Below are positions 8,226 to 15,935 of a DNA stretch of 38,470 nucleotides, one piece after another. A program made the position numbers and the translations under genes. The stretch is from Tranquillimonas alkanivorans (lineage in GTDB: Bacteria; Pseudomonadota; Alphaproteobacteria; Rhodobacterales; Rhodobacteraceae), in assembly GCF_900115595.1 (NCBI RefSeq), contig NZ_FOXA01000025.1:1-38470 (forward strand), written 5' to 3'. Every line of letters begins with the position of its first letter. Positions within the stretch are counted from its first letter, which is position 1. The notes below the pieces were generated by a model, which was not told the origin of the DNA, did no database searches, and worked only from the letters and a program-made list of their open reading frames with translations.

Positions 8226-9092
8226 TCAAGGTGCGATGTCGCTGTCCGATGTCGCTGTGGATGAGCTGTCCGGGGCTGGATCCTTCTCCTTTTTCGGCTG
8301 GGGTTTCTGTTCGTCACCGGCGATGTCGTTGAGCGATGTCGCGGCGGCATATGCGGCGCGGCGGCGGTAGCTCTCGACATTCATCTCGAAGATGGTTGCG
8401 TGGTGGACGAGCCGGTCGATGGCGGCGATGGTCATGGCCTTGTCCGGGAAGATGGCGTCCCAGCCGCTGAACGGCTGATTGGCCGTGATCATGATCGAAC
8501 GGCGTTCATAGCGTGCGGCGATGAGTTCGAAGAGCGCGCTCGTCTCGGCCTGGTCCTTTCGCACGTAGGAGAGGTCATCGAGGATGAGCAGGTCGAACTT
8601 GTCGAGCTTCGCGATCTCCTGGGAGAGGGCCAGCTCCTGTCGGGCCATCTGAAGGCGCTGGACGAGGTCGGACGTTCTGCCCATCAGCACGCGGTATCCG
8701 CGCTGGATCAGTTCGTATCCAATGCCTGCGGCGAGGTGTGTCTTGCCCGAGCCGGGCGGGCCGAAGGCCAGCAAATTATGGCCCGCCTGCAGCCAGCCGT
8801 CGCCCTCGGCGAGCGCCCGGACCCGGGCCTGGCTGACGGTGGGAACTGCCAGGAAGTCGAAGACATCCAGGGTCTTCCCCTGCGGGAGTCTCGCGGCGGC
8901 GAGGTGGCGTTGGATGCGGCGCTGTTCCCGCTCGCTCAGCTCCAGTTCGCACAGCGCTGCCAGCAGACGTTCGGCGGGCCAGCCCTCCTTGTCGGCGCGA
9001 GCGCAGAACTCGGGCCAGAGACGGGCGACAGTCGGCAGTCTGAGTGCGGCCAGCAGGGTGGGCAGCGTTGCGGTCTCCACGGTCATGCTCAT
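8226..9092 (-). CDS. istB: IS21 helper ATPase IstB (no. 2)
   Basis: 288-aa AAA+ ATPase. Walker A is GPPGSGKT (residues 111-118) and Walker B is LLILDDLSYV (168-177), followed by NQPFSGWDAIF and IDRLVHHATIFEMNVESYR, the conserved IstB end. The C-terminal 30 residues are a low-complexity Lys/Asp/Ser-rich tail. The start codon overlaps the istA stop as ATGA, typical of coupled expression. Complete and apparently functional. Confidence 0.93.
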   Translation of the reverse strand: MSMTVETATLPTLLAALRLPTVARLWPEFCARADKEGWPAERLLAALCELELSEREQRRIQRHLAAARLPQGKTLDVFDFLAVPTVSQARVRALAEGDGWLQAGHNLLAFGPPGSGKTHLAAGIGYELIQRGYRVLMGRTSDLVQRLQMARQELALSQEIAKLDKFDLLILDDLSYVRKDQAETSALFELIAARYERRSIMITANQPFSGWDAIFPDKAMTIAAIDRLVHHATIFEMNVESYRRRAAYAAATSLNDIAGDEQKPQPKKEKDPAPDSSSTATSDSDIAP

Positions 9093-10615
9093 GCGGCCGC
9101 TCCCTGTCCGGGGATCAGGTCGTCATAGCTGCCGGCGGCGGGGATGCGGACCGGCACGTCGGGCCCACCGTCGCCCGGCGTCCGGGTGAAGCGGGCGCGC
9201 AGTTCCTCGAGGTCCGGCAGATCGCCATCCGCGACGATCTCGATCAGTGCTGCAGCCAACTCCGCCTCGCACGTCTGATCATGCGCCAGCCAAAACAGGC
9301 CGACCATGATCCGGCAGGCCCGCCGCTGGGGCACGGCCGCCACCAGCGCCTCCCAGCAGTGGCGGTACTCCGTCCGCGGGAAGAGCGCGTCCCGATAGGT
9401 CAGGTTGGCGAAGGCCTGCGGCTTGGCGCGCAGGCTGTGGATCACATGGTGGTAGCTGACGACGTAGGCGTGGCCGCCGCGTCCGCCGCTGGGCGCCCGC
9501 CCGCGCGGCAGGGTGTCGATCAGGGTGCTGCCGAGAAACAGCTCCAAGCGATCATCGAAGATGCGCACCTTCAACTCGTAACCGATGAGGCGCGAGTGGA
9601 CCGTGTAGAACACCTTGCGGCACACGAAGCCGCCCGAGGAGGTCACGCGCACGCGGGCCTCGTCATAGTCGCAACTGCGGCGGGCCGGGAGCGGCCGGAG
9701 GTGGGGACGTTCGGCCGCCAGCCGGTCACGGTGACGCGCGTTGTGGCGAGCGACGATCTGGGCCACGAAGCGACGCCAGGCGTCCAACTCCTCGAAGTCG
9801 CGGCTTCCGCGGAGCAGGAGGGCCTGCTCCAGGCGCGCCTTGAGATGCCCGTGGCGGCTCTCGATCGCTCCGTTCTCATGAGCGATGCCGCGATTGTTCC
9901 GGGTCGCTTCCATGTCGTAGTCGGCGCACAGCGTCTCGTAGCGCAACCGCAGGTCCTCGCGGGCGTCTTGGTCGAGATTGGCGAAGGCCGCGGACAGGCT
10001 GTCGGTGCGGTGCTCGTGCGGGACACCCCCGAGCTGCCAGAGCGCGTTCTGCAGGCCGCTGGCCAGCGCGGTGTAGCTCTCGCCGCCCAGGACGACCTCT
10101 GCATGCTCCCAGCCGGAATGGACCAGGGTGAAGTGGTAGATCCGGTGCGTCAGGGGCGCGCCGGCAACCGTCACGCCGAGATCCCGCGCATCGAAGAAGT
10201 CAGACATGCCCTGCCGCCCCGGCGGATGGGTCTGGCGAAAGATCACCTCCCGGTCGGGCCCGTGTTCGGCCCGCCACGCCCGCATCCGCCGTTCCAGCGT
10301 GCGCCGTGCCGAAGCCAGACCCCGCTCGGGATGGCGATGCTCCATCTCCTCGAGAACGGCAATCGGACGCAGTCCTGGCTTCTCCTCGAGGAGCGGCACG
10401 ATCTCCTCGTCCCACAGCCCGGCCAACGGGTCCGGCTTGCCGCCCCCGTGGCGGCGGTCACGCCTCTTCTGGGACGGCGGCCGTGGATCGTGGTCGATCC
10501 GCGCCCCGGTGCTCGCACTGAACCCGGACTTGGCTGCGGCAATCTTTTGCGTGTGATGGCGTCGAAGGGTCATGTAATCCTCGTGTTGTCGGTCGGTGAT
10601 GAAACGGCCGGGCAT
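9089..10615 (-). CDS. istA: IS21 transposase IstA (no. 2)
   Basis: 508-aa DDE transposase. The N-terminal part has the HTH-like MTLRRHHTQKIAAAKSGFS. The catalytic region shows QGMSDFFDARDLGVTVAG (first Asp), HRTDSLSAAF (second Asp) and HENGAIESRHGHLK (Glu). The later RKVFYTVHSRLIGYELKVRI resembles the beta-rich C-terminal domain. The start at MPGRFITDRQHED is chosen over the longer open frame because it matches where IstA proteins of this branch begin; the longer start would fall almost at the element end. Complete. Confidence 0.92.
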   Translation of the reverse strand: MPGRFITDRQHEDYMTLRRHHTQKIAAAKSGFSASTGARIDHDPRPPSQKRRDRRHGGGKPDPLAGLWDEEIVPLLEEKPGLRPIAVLEEMEHRHPERGLASARRTLERRMRAWRAEHGPDREVIFRQTHPPGRQGMSDFFDARDLGVTVAGAPLTHRIYHFTLVHSGWEHAEVVLGGESYTALASGLQNALWQLGGVPHEHRTDSLSAAFANLDQDAREDLRLRYETLCADYDMEATRNNRGIAHENGAIESRHGHLKARLEQALLLRGSRDFEELDAWRRFVAQIVARHNARHRDRLAAERPHLRPLPARRSCDYDEARVRVTSSGGFVCRKVFYTVHSRLIGYELKVRIFDDRLELFLGSTLIDTLPRGRAPSGGRGGHAYVVSYHHVIHSLRAKPQAFANLTYRDALFPRTEYRHCWEALVAAVPQRRACRIMVGLFWLAHDQTCEAELAAALIEIVADGDLPDLEELRARFTRTPGDGGPDVPVRIPAAGSYDDLIPGQGAAA

Positions 10616-10793
10616 CCGATCCTCTTCTTGGTCGTCGAAGATCGGACCACCCTGACCGCCGTCACCGCCAACCGCACGGGGCAACCCGCGCGAGATTTTG
10701 GGGGAAGCTACACCCGGGCTACGCCCGGTTTCCGCTTCCCCCAAAATCACCACCTGCAATGTCGCGCAGTTTCACCAGCAGTGTCGCTGCACA

Positions 10794-10799
10794 GAAGGG
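10794..10799. repeat. target duplication of IS21 no. 2 (right copy)
   Basis: gaaggg directly after the right end of IS21 no. 2 (gctgcaca), followed by cttcgttcattc of the IS110 transposase. Confidence 0.85.
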
Positions 10800-11253
10800 C
10801 TTCGTTCATTCAATCTTGCATGCGCATCTTGTGCCGCGGTGTCCCCATGCGGATATCTTCGGTGGCAAGGGGCGCGCTTGGCTGCGCGCTCAAGTGTTGC
10901 CAGACGATGAGCGCACCGCAGTGGAGCGCCATATCGCCGAGCACGACCGACTGACGATCGCGCTGAAAGACATTGAAAAAGACATCGCCCAGGCGGCGCT
11001 GGCGGACGAAAACGTTCAACGGTTGATGACGATCCCGGGCATCGACATGATCGTGGCAGTCGGCGTGATGGCGGCCATCGGCCGGATTGATCGGTTTGGC
11101 TCACCCGACGCGCTTGTGGCCTATATTGGTCTCAATCCCAGCGTCTTTCAGTCCGGGGATGGACCTGCCCGTCATGGGCGTATCACCAAACGTGGGCGGT
11201 CTCATGCGCGGTTCCTGCTGGTCGAAGCCGCCTGGCAGACCGTGCGGTCACCC
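10800..11253 (+). pseudogene. IS110 transposase, middle piece
   Basis: Continues the IS110 transposase from FVHSILHAHL through CPHADIFGGKGRAWL to the Tnp_20 domain: LMTIPGIDMIVAVGVMAAIG, AYIGLNPSVFQSGDG, HGRITKRGRSHARFLLVEAAW. The serine-bearing C-terminal site of IS110 transposases lies in this GRITKRG area. The piece ends at VRSP, where IS66 starts, and resumes as GPLRAFYERV at 15463. Confidence 0.9.
11246..11253. repeat. target duplication of IS66 (left copy)
   Basis: ggtcaccc; the second copy is at 15455-15462. Eight bases is the usual IS66 duplication length. Confidence 0.88.
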
Positions 11254-11257
11254 GTAA

Positions 11258-11533
11258 CGGCCTCTGTGGTTGCCGTCCTTTATGCAAGAGGTTTCCAACC
11301 TTTCTCGGCAGGTGATCGAGCGCGGTCCTCTGTCAGGCCTTCCTTGGCGGCATGTCCTAAAGCCGCTGGCCGATATGGTGATCTGCGGACAAGGCCCAAT
11401 CCCGATTGCGAGCTCATCGGCTCTGGCGGTTACACTGGTTTCCCTCGTCCCGATCTGACCGATCGTTCTGCCCATTCGGGTCTTCGCCTTCTGCACCCCT
11501 TTCTCCGGTTTCAGCCCGTCGCTGCGTGCTTCT
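11258..11533 (-). ncRNA. IS1111 3'-end non-coding region, candidate bridge RNA
   Basis: No gene lies between the transposase stop and the element edge. Members of the IS1111 group carry their bridge RNA on this side. ATCCCGATTG at 11399-11408 exactly repeats the last ten bases of the element at its other edge (12647-12656), which is what a donor-recognition loop would show. The strand is assumed from the transposase. Folding was not possible here. Confidence 0.4.
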
Positions 11534-12562
11534 TCACGCCGCGCCTGCCGATGCCGGATCCCTGAAATCCTCGCCTTTCATCATCATCGCCCAGAGCTGC
11601 CGCGCCATCCGGTTGGCCAGGGCGATGGCCACCAGCATTTTCGGCTTCTTCGCCAGCATCCGGGCCAGCCAGCTGCCAGTCGGAACGGACTTGCGCCCCC
11701 GGATTGTAAGCCGCGCCATCGCGCCGATGATCAGTAGTTTACGTATGTCAGCCTGGCCCGACTTGGAGACACGACCGAGACGTTCCTTGCCACCCGAGGA
11801 ATGCTGGCGAGGAACCAGACCCAGCCAGGCGGCGAAGTCGCGGCCGCGCCGGAACTCTGCCATGTCCGGCGCGAAAGCCTCGACGGCGAGCGCGGTCATC
11901 GGGCCGACGCCGGGCATCGTCTGGAGACGCCGCGCAGTGTCCGTGGTCTCCGCGAGTTTCCTGGCGGCCTTCGTGCGCGCCTCGATGCGGGCGGTCTTCT
12001 CGGAAACCTGCAGCAGAATGTCCCGGCATTCGTCGCGGACGAGGTCCGGCAAGGATGCGGCAGGGTCTTCGATAATGGCCTCGATGCCCGTGAGATGGCG
12101 GATGCCCTGAGGGACAACATGCCCGAACTCGTAGAGCAGCCCGCGGAGCGCGTTCACGAGCTCGGTGCGCTGATGGACCAGGCGTTCGCGGGCGCGGAAC
12201 AGCGCGGCGCGGGCTTGCTGCTCTTCGGATTTAGGTGAGACGAAACGCATCTCGGGGCGCTGCGCCGCGATCACGATCGCTTCCGCATCGGCAGCGTCAT
12301 TCTTTTGCCGCTTCACGAAGGGCCGAACGTATTGCGGCGCGATCAGCTTGACCTCATGGCCGAGTTTCGCCAGCTCCCGAGCCCAATACGATGCGCTGGC
12401 GCAAGCTTCCATGACTACTACGGAGGGAAGTTGCTCTGACATGAACTTCGGGAATTGTGCCCGCGTCAACTTCTTGCGGAATTTCAGATGCCCGGCCATC
12501 GAGGCCGCGTGCAACTGGAACACGTTCTTTGCAAGATCCACGCCGATCATCATATCCTTCAT
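11534..12562 (-). CDS. IS1111-group transposase (342 aa)
   Basis: IS110-family DEDD transposase. The N-terminal RuvC-like domain has IGVDLAKN (Asp9), VVMEACASA (Glu52) and KRQKNDAADAEAI (Asp89, Asp92). The C-terminal Tnp_20 domain has LQTMPGVGPMTALAV, FAAWLGLVPRQHSSGGKERLG and VSKSGQADIRKLLI, where the catalytic serine is expected. The length is typical. The start at MKDMMIGVDLAKN is chosen because IS110 proteins begin this close to the first Asp; the open frame upstream to 12643 runs through the subterminal inverted repeat. It looks intact. Confidence 0.92.
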   Translation of the reverse strand: MKDMMIGVDLAKNVFQLHAASMAGHLKFRKKLTRAQFPKFMSEQLPSVVVMEACASASYWARELAKLGHEVKLIAPQYVRPFVKRQKNDAADAEAIVIAAQRPEMRFVSPKSEEQQARAALFRARERLVHQRTELVNALRGLLYEFGHVVPQGIRHLTGIEAIIEDPAASLPDLVRDECRDILLQVSEKTARIEARTKAARKLAETTDTARRLQTMPGVGPMTALAVEAFAPDMAEFRRGRDFAAWLGLVPRQHSSGGKERLGRVSKSGQADIRKLLIIGAMARLTIRGRKSVPTGSWLARMLAKKPKMLVAIALANRMARQLWAMMMKGEDFRDPASAGAA

Positions 12563-12686
12563 TTGCCATCCTCTCAGTTTTCGTGGCCTGAACACCTGCG
12601 ATCTTGGCACATTGCGATGCCGTCTGGGGAGGACGGCAACCACCCCATCCCGATTGGCACCGCCTGCCTGAGGGCGGCCTGATGAT

Positions 12687-12728
12687 CTAAGACACGTCCG
12701 TAGCGACGTCGCAAATGACGTGTCTTAG
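12687..12728. repeat. 12-bp inverted repeat in the IS66 leader
   Basis: ctaagacacgtc (12687-12698) and gacgtgtcttag (12717-12728) are perfectly complementary around an 18-bp centre, just ahead of the tnpA ribosome site (ggagggg). It could be a transposase binding site or a hairpin limiting expression. Confidence 0.6.
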
Positions 12729-12739
12729 GTGGAGGGGCC

Positions 12740-13114
12740 ATGCGGGGAGAGGTTCTCGGGATTGAACGACGGCGGCGCTGGCCCGACGAGGAGAAGCTCG
12801 CGGTTGTGAGCTCGGTCGGGGTTGATGGCGCGACGGTGACGCAGGTGGCACAGCGCTACGACATCTCCCGCCAGCAAGTGTATGCGTGGAGGCACGAGCT
12901 GAAGAAGAAGGGGCTCTGGTCGCCGGATCAGGGTGCCATCTTCCTGCCGGTGAGCTTCCCGGTTCCGGGCAACGCTCCTGCGGAGCCGGAGCCGGACCCG
13001 GGCCCGCCGGTGCAGGTGGAGTTGCGCCTCGGCGAAGGTCGTTGCCTGAGGTTCGACAGCGGCATGGACGGAGAGGCGCTGACCCGGCTGATCCGGGCCG
13101 TGGAAGCGGCGTGA
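12740..13114 (+). CDS. tnpA: IS66 accessory protein TnpA (124 aa)
   Basis: Small HTH protein of IS66 elements. RRRWPDEEKLAVVSSV is followed by the HTH VTQVAQRYDISRQQVYAWRHELKKKG, then a variable Pro/Glu-rich linker and a short conserved end. TnpA is one of two small proteins needed with TnpC for IS66 movement. A strong GGAGGGG precedes the ATG. The stop overlaps the tnpB start (GTGA). Confidence 0.9.
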   Translation: MRGEVLGIERRRRWPDEEKLAVVSSVGVDGATVTQVAQRYDISRQQVYAWRHELKKKGLWSPDQGAIFLPVSFPVPGNAPAEPEPDPGPPVQVELRLGEGRCLRFDSGMDGEALTRLIRAVEAA

Positions 13115-13458
13115 TCGGGCCGGGCACGGGGGTCCGGGTCTACCTCGCCTGCGGCGCCACCGACATGAGGAAGGGCATCGCCGGTCTCTCGGCCATGGCC
13201 CAGGACGTTCTGCGCCAGAAGCCCGCGAGCGGCGCGGTCTTCGCGTTTCGGGGACGCCGGGGTGATCGTTTGAAACTGCTCTACTGGGACGGCCAGGGCT
13301 TTTGCCTCTATTACAAGGTGCTCGAACGCGGTCGCTTTCCCTGGCCGAACACCGAGGCCGGGGTCGCGCGCCTGACCTCGGCACAGCTGGCCATGCTGTG
13401 GGAAGGGATCGACTGGCGGCGACCGGACTGGGGTGCGCCGCCGGCCCGGGTGGGATGA
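13111..13458 (+). CDS. tnpB: IS66 accessory protein TnpB (115 aa)
   Basis: IS66 Orf2 family: RVYLACGATDMRKGIAGLSAM near the start, GAVFAFRGRRGDRLKLLYWDGQGFCLYYKVLERGRF split across the middle, and QLAMLWEGIDWRRP at the end are all characteristic. The start is a GTG overlapping the tnpA stop. Length is normal. The frame looks intact. Confidence 0.9.
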   Translation: MIGPGTGVRVYLACGATDMRKGIAGLSAMAQDVLRQKPASGAVFAFRGRRGDRLKLLYWDGQGFCLYYKVLERGRFPWPNTEAGVARLTSAQLAMLWEGIDWRRPDWGAPPARVG

Positions 13459-13514
13459 TTTATCCATCTGTTTTGGCGTGTTTTCATGGCGCTGACTGGG
13501 GTGCAGTGGTAGAC

Positions 13515-15143
13515 ATGGGCATGTCGACTTCCGCCCCTGATTTGCCCGACGATCCCGCCATCCTGAAGGCGATGATCGTTGCCTTGCGGACGGAGAATGC
13601 GCAGATCACGGCCACGTTGCGGGCACACGACCTGCTGGTCCAGGCGCTGCGTGTGCGGATCGCCAAGCTGAAGAAGCAGGCCTTCGGGAAGAGCTCGGAA
13701 AAGATCGAGCGCGAGATCGAACAGCTTGAACTGGCCCTCGAGGATTTGCAGGTGGCGATGGCCGAGGCGGAGGACACGCCCCCGGACGACGAGGATGCGC
13801 CGGACACCGAAGACCAGGGCCCGGCAACCGCCGAGCGCGGGCAACGCCGCCGTCCGAAGGTCTCGAAGGATACGCTGCGCGAACGCCGTGAACTCGATCC
13901 CGGCGACAGCTGCCCGGACTGCGGCGGCGAACTGCGCGTGGTCGGCGAGGATGTCAGCGAACTGATCGACATGATCGCAGCGCAGCTGAAGGTGATCGAG
14001 ATCGCCCGGGTCAAGAAGTCCTGCCGGCGCTGCGAAAGGATGGTCCAGGAGCCTGCGCCGAGCCGTCCCATTCCGCGGAGCATGGCCGGTCCGAACCTGC
14101 TGGCCTACGTGCTGACCTCCAAGTTCGACGACCACGTTCCGCTCTACAGGCAGAATGAGATCTTCGCCCGCATGGGTGCGGATATTCCGGACACGACCCT
14201 GGTGGACTGGTGCGGCGGGGCGATGAAGACGCTGGCGCCGTTGATCGAGAAGATCGAGGCCGAGATCATGTCCAGCGATCTGCTCCATGCAGACGACACC
14301 CCGATCCGGGTGCTCGATCGCCCTCGACGGGACAAGGGGCTGGGCAAGGGCGTCAAGCAGGGCCGTATCTGGACCTATGTGCGCGATCAGCGACCTTGGG
14401 CAGGCCAGGACCCGCCGGGCGCGGTCTACTACTTCTCGCCCGACCGGAAGGGCGAGCATCCCCGGAAGCACCTCGAAATGAGCAGCGGTATCCTGCAAGC
14501 GGACGCCTATACCGGCTTCAAGGAGCTGTACGAGCGCCGCGCGGACGGCACCGTGCAGTTCCGCGAGGCTGCGTGCTGGGCGCATCTGCGCCGCGATTTC
14601 CACGACGTCTGGACATCCACCAGATCCGAAATCGCGAAGGAGGCCCTCGACCGGATCGGCAAGCTCTACGATATCGAGCGCCGGATCGCCGGCCAGTCCG
14701 CCGAGGTTCGGCGCGCCGTCCGGCAGGACAAGTCCAAACCACTGGTCGAGGCATTCCGCACCTGGGCCGAACGCCAGCTCACCCGCATTCCCGGCAAGAG
14801 CGACCTTGCCAAGGCGTTCCGCTATGGGCTTGGCCGGTGGGACTCCTTCTGCCTGTTTCTCGACGACGGGCGCGTGGCCATAGACAACAATCCCGCGGAG
14901 CGTGGCATGCGGCCGATCGGCGTCGGCCGCCGCAACTGGCTCTTTGCCGGCTCGGATACCGGCGGCGAAACCCTCGCCCGCGCCATGACGATCATCGAGA
15001 CGGCCAAGATGAACGACCTCGACCCGCAGGCCTACCTCGCCGACGTCCTCGACCGCATCCACGATCACAAGATCAATCGGCTCGCCGAATTGCTGCCGTG
15101 GAACTGGGCTCCCGCGAGCCAGTCGCACAGCCAGGCAGCGTGA
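13515..15143 (+). CDS. tnpC: IS66 transposase TnpC (542 aa)
   Basis: Full-length IS66 transposase. The N-terminal coiled-coil region (VRIAKLKKQAFGKSSEKIE) is followed by an acidic linker, the zinc finger CPDCGGEL with CRRCE, the core TSKFDDHVPLYRQ, LHADDTPIRVLDR (first catalytic Asp), ILQADAYTGFKEL, CWAHLRRDF, and AIDNNPAERGMRPIGVGRRNWLFAGSD in two blocks (Glu). It is about 56 bp after tnpB if it starts at MGMSTS. An in-frame ATG at 13455 overlaps the tnpB stop and would give 562 aa. The IS66 C-terminal extension LAELLPWNW is present. Probably active. Confidence 0.92.
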   Translation: MGMSTSAPDLPDDPAILKAMIVALRTENAQITATLRAHDLLVQALRVRIAKLKKQAFGKSSEKIEREIEQLELALEDLQVAMAEAEDTPPDDEDAPDTEDQGPATAERGQRRRPKVSKDTLRERRELDPGDSCPDCGGELRVVGEDVSELIDMIAAQLKVIEIARVKKSCRRCERMVQEPAPSRPIPRSMAGPNLLAYVLTSKFDDHVPLYRQNEIFARMGADIPDTTLVDWCGGAMKTLAPLIEKIEAEIMSSDLLHADDTPIRVLDRPRRDKGLGKGVKQGRIWTYVRDQRPWAGQDPPGAVYYFSPDRKGEHPRKHLEMSSGILQADAYTGFKELYERRADGTVQFREAACWAHLRRDFHDVWTSTRSEIAKEALDRIGKLYDIERRIAGQSAEVRRAVRQDKSKPLVEAFRTWAERQLTRIPGKSDLAKAFRYGLGRWDSFCLFLDDGRVAIDNNPAERGMRPIGVGRRNWLFAGSDTGGETLARAMTIIETAKMNDLDPQAYLADVLDRIHDHKINRLAELLPWNWAPASQSHSQAA

Positions 15144-15439
15144 TGGCCGCAACGACCTACGTCTGTTCCATCGCCCACGTGGCCACCCGCCTGGGCGAGG
15201 ACCCCGAACTTCTCGAGGCCATCGTCAGCAACGACGACAACCTGACCTACGGCAATATCGTCAGCGTCCATGTCGGGCACGACGACTACATCATCGCGCT
15301 GACCGACGACGGCATCGATGAGATACGCGAAATGCTCGCATCCGCTCGCGTGTCCGTCGAAGAGTGGCACAGCTTCCTCGAAGACTTCGTCGCCGAGCCC
15401 CAAATCATCGCCCGCGTCAAGGACCAGCCGCTGCGGTAG
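15143..15439 (+). CDS. IS66 passenger ORF, hypothetical (98 aa)
   Basis: Starts on the A of the tnpC stop (TGATG), so translation is coupled to the transposase, and ends only 15 bp before the element's right end. It is therefore carried by the element. The sequence (VCSIAHVATRLGEDPELLEAIV, then VHVGHDDYIIALTDDGIDEI and VEEWHSFLEDF) is acidic and soluble. No domain was recognised. A role in controlling transposition or in benefit to the host is possible but unproved. Confidence 0.75.
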   Translation: MAATTYVCSIAHVATRLGEDPELLEAIVSNDDNLTYGNIVSVHVGHDDYIIALTDDGIDEIREMLASARVSVEEWHSFLEDFVAEPQIIARVKDQPLR

Positions 15440-15454
15440 AAATCGAGTGCTTAC

Positions 15455-15462
15455 GGTCACCC
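15455..15462. repeat. target duplication of IS66 (right copy)
   Basis: ggtcaccc immediately after the right end gtgcttac; pairs with 11246-11253. Confidence 0.88.
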
Positions 15463-15822
15463 GGACCATTGCGCGCGTTCTATGAGCGTGTGCGAGCCCG
15501 CCGTGGAAACCATATCGCTGCTGTGGCCGTCGCACGTAAACTGGCGGTCCTCATCTGGCACCTGCTGACCAAAGGTGAGGACTATGCCTGGGCGAGCCCG
15601 GCTCTCATGGCGCGCAAATGCCGGTCGATGGAACTTGCTGCCGGACTGCCCGCCGAACGCGGAAAGAAGGGCGCCTCAGCAGCATACAATCTTCCCGCCC
15701 GACGACATGCTGACCGCGCAGGCGCCGAATTGTCCGAAATCGCCTATCGCCGCATGATGGAGGGCTGGCGAAAGAAGAACCCGCGGGAGGGTGCGGGCGC
15801 CACACCCGAGGAACGACTATGA
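15463..15822 (+). pseudogene. IS110 transposase, C-terminal piece
   Basis: The tail of the IS110 transposase: GPLRAFYERVRARRGNHIA, VARKLAVLIWHLLTKGEDYAW, KGASAAYNL and YRRMMEGWRKKNP. It follows directly from VRSP at 11253 once the IS66 and one ggtcaccc are removed. The last 113 bp to the element edge (15823-15935) are non-coding. Confidence 0.9.
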
Positions 15823-15935
15823 CAAGGCCGCGTGACGGGACTTGAACCTCACGTCCCGTCCTTTGCCACGTGGTCACCCGCGCCTCAACAATAGCACAAA
15901 ATCGAAAAAGGGGGCGTTCAATCTCATCTGTATCC

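Larger units (their letters stand above)
8138..10793 (-). mobile_element. IS21-family element no. 2, complete (2656 bp)
   Basis: The ends are related inverted repeats (tgtagcgcgacatcgcag on the left; tgtgcagcgacactgct reading in from the right) with inner repeats of gcgacattgcaggtgg. It is flanked by a 6-bp direct repeat gaaggg. It carries full istA and istB with a 4-bp ATGA overlap. Deleting it with one gaaggg restores the IS110 reading frame. It looks intact and potentially active, and belongs to a different IS21 branch from no. 1. Confidence 0.93.
11258..12656 (-). mobile_element. IS1111-group (IS110 family) element, 1.4 kb
   Basis: Subterminal 14-bp inverted repeats gtggttgccgtcct (11266-11279) and its complement (12630-12643), a hallmark of the IS1111 group, lie 8 and 13 bp from the inferred edges. 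The edges are inferred from the split IS66 terminal repeat GTAA|GCAC. One transposase gene on the minus strand is followed by a 276-bp non-coding end, again as in IS1111 elements. The edges may be off by a base or two because no target duplication is made. Confidence 0.82.
11254..15454 (+). mobile_element. IS66-family element, complete but carrying an IS1111-type insertion
   Basis: The right end reads inward GTAAGCACTCG. The left end is split: GTAA at 11254-11257 and GCACCGCC from 12657, which together give GTAAGCACCGCC, the matching terminal repeat. It is flanked by an 8-bp ggtcaccc duplication. It encodes TnpA, TnpB, TnpC and a 98-aa passenger. Without the inserted element it is about 2.8 kb, normal for IS66. 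Confidence 0.9.
7477..15935 (+). mobile_element. IS110-family element, itself interrupted twice
   Basis: Inserted in istA. Both junctions share atcc (7473-7476 and 15932-15935), as expected for IS110 elements, which recombine at a short shared core and have no terminal inverted repeats. Subtracting the IS21 no. 2 (with one gaaggg copy) and the IS66 (with one ggtcaccc copy) leaves 1588 bp, a normal size, and restores a 408-aa transposase. The long non-coding left end (7477-7724) precedes the transposase, the layout of the IS110 group. Confidence 0.85.

Noticed and set aside
9044-10954. 636-codon open frame on the plus strand
   Set aside because: It is antisense to istA/istB of IS21 no. 2 and crosses the element edge into the IS110 transposase; the minus-strand genes have full domain support.
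13311-15152. 613-codon open frame on the minus strand
   Set aside because: Antisense mirror of IS66 tnpC, produced by GC-rich codon bias; no domain or ribosome site.
14210-15439. 409-codon plus-strand frame spanning tnpC and the passenger gene
   Set aside because: The first two thirds is an out-of-frame reading of tnpC (Arg/Pro-rich). Only the last 98 codons, starting on the tnpC stop, look like a protein.
4701-15454. a composite transposon bounded by two IS66 copies
   Set aside because: The two IS66 transposases belong to different branches, one is truncated, and the stuff between them is explained fully by nested IS insertions rather than cargo genes.
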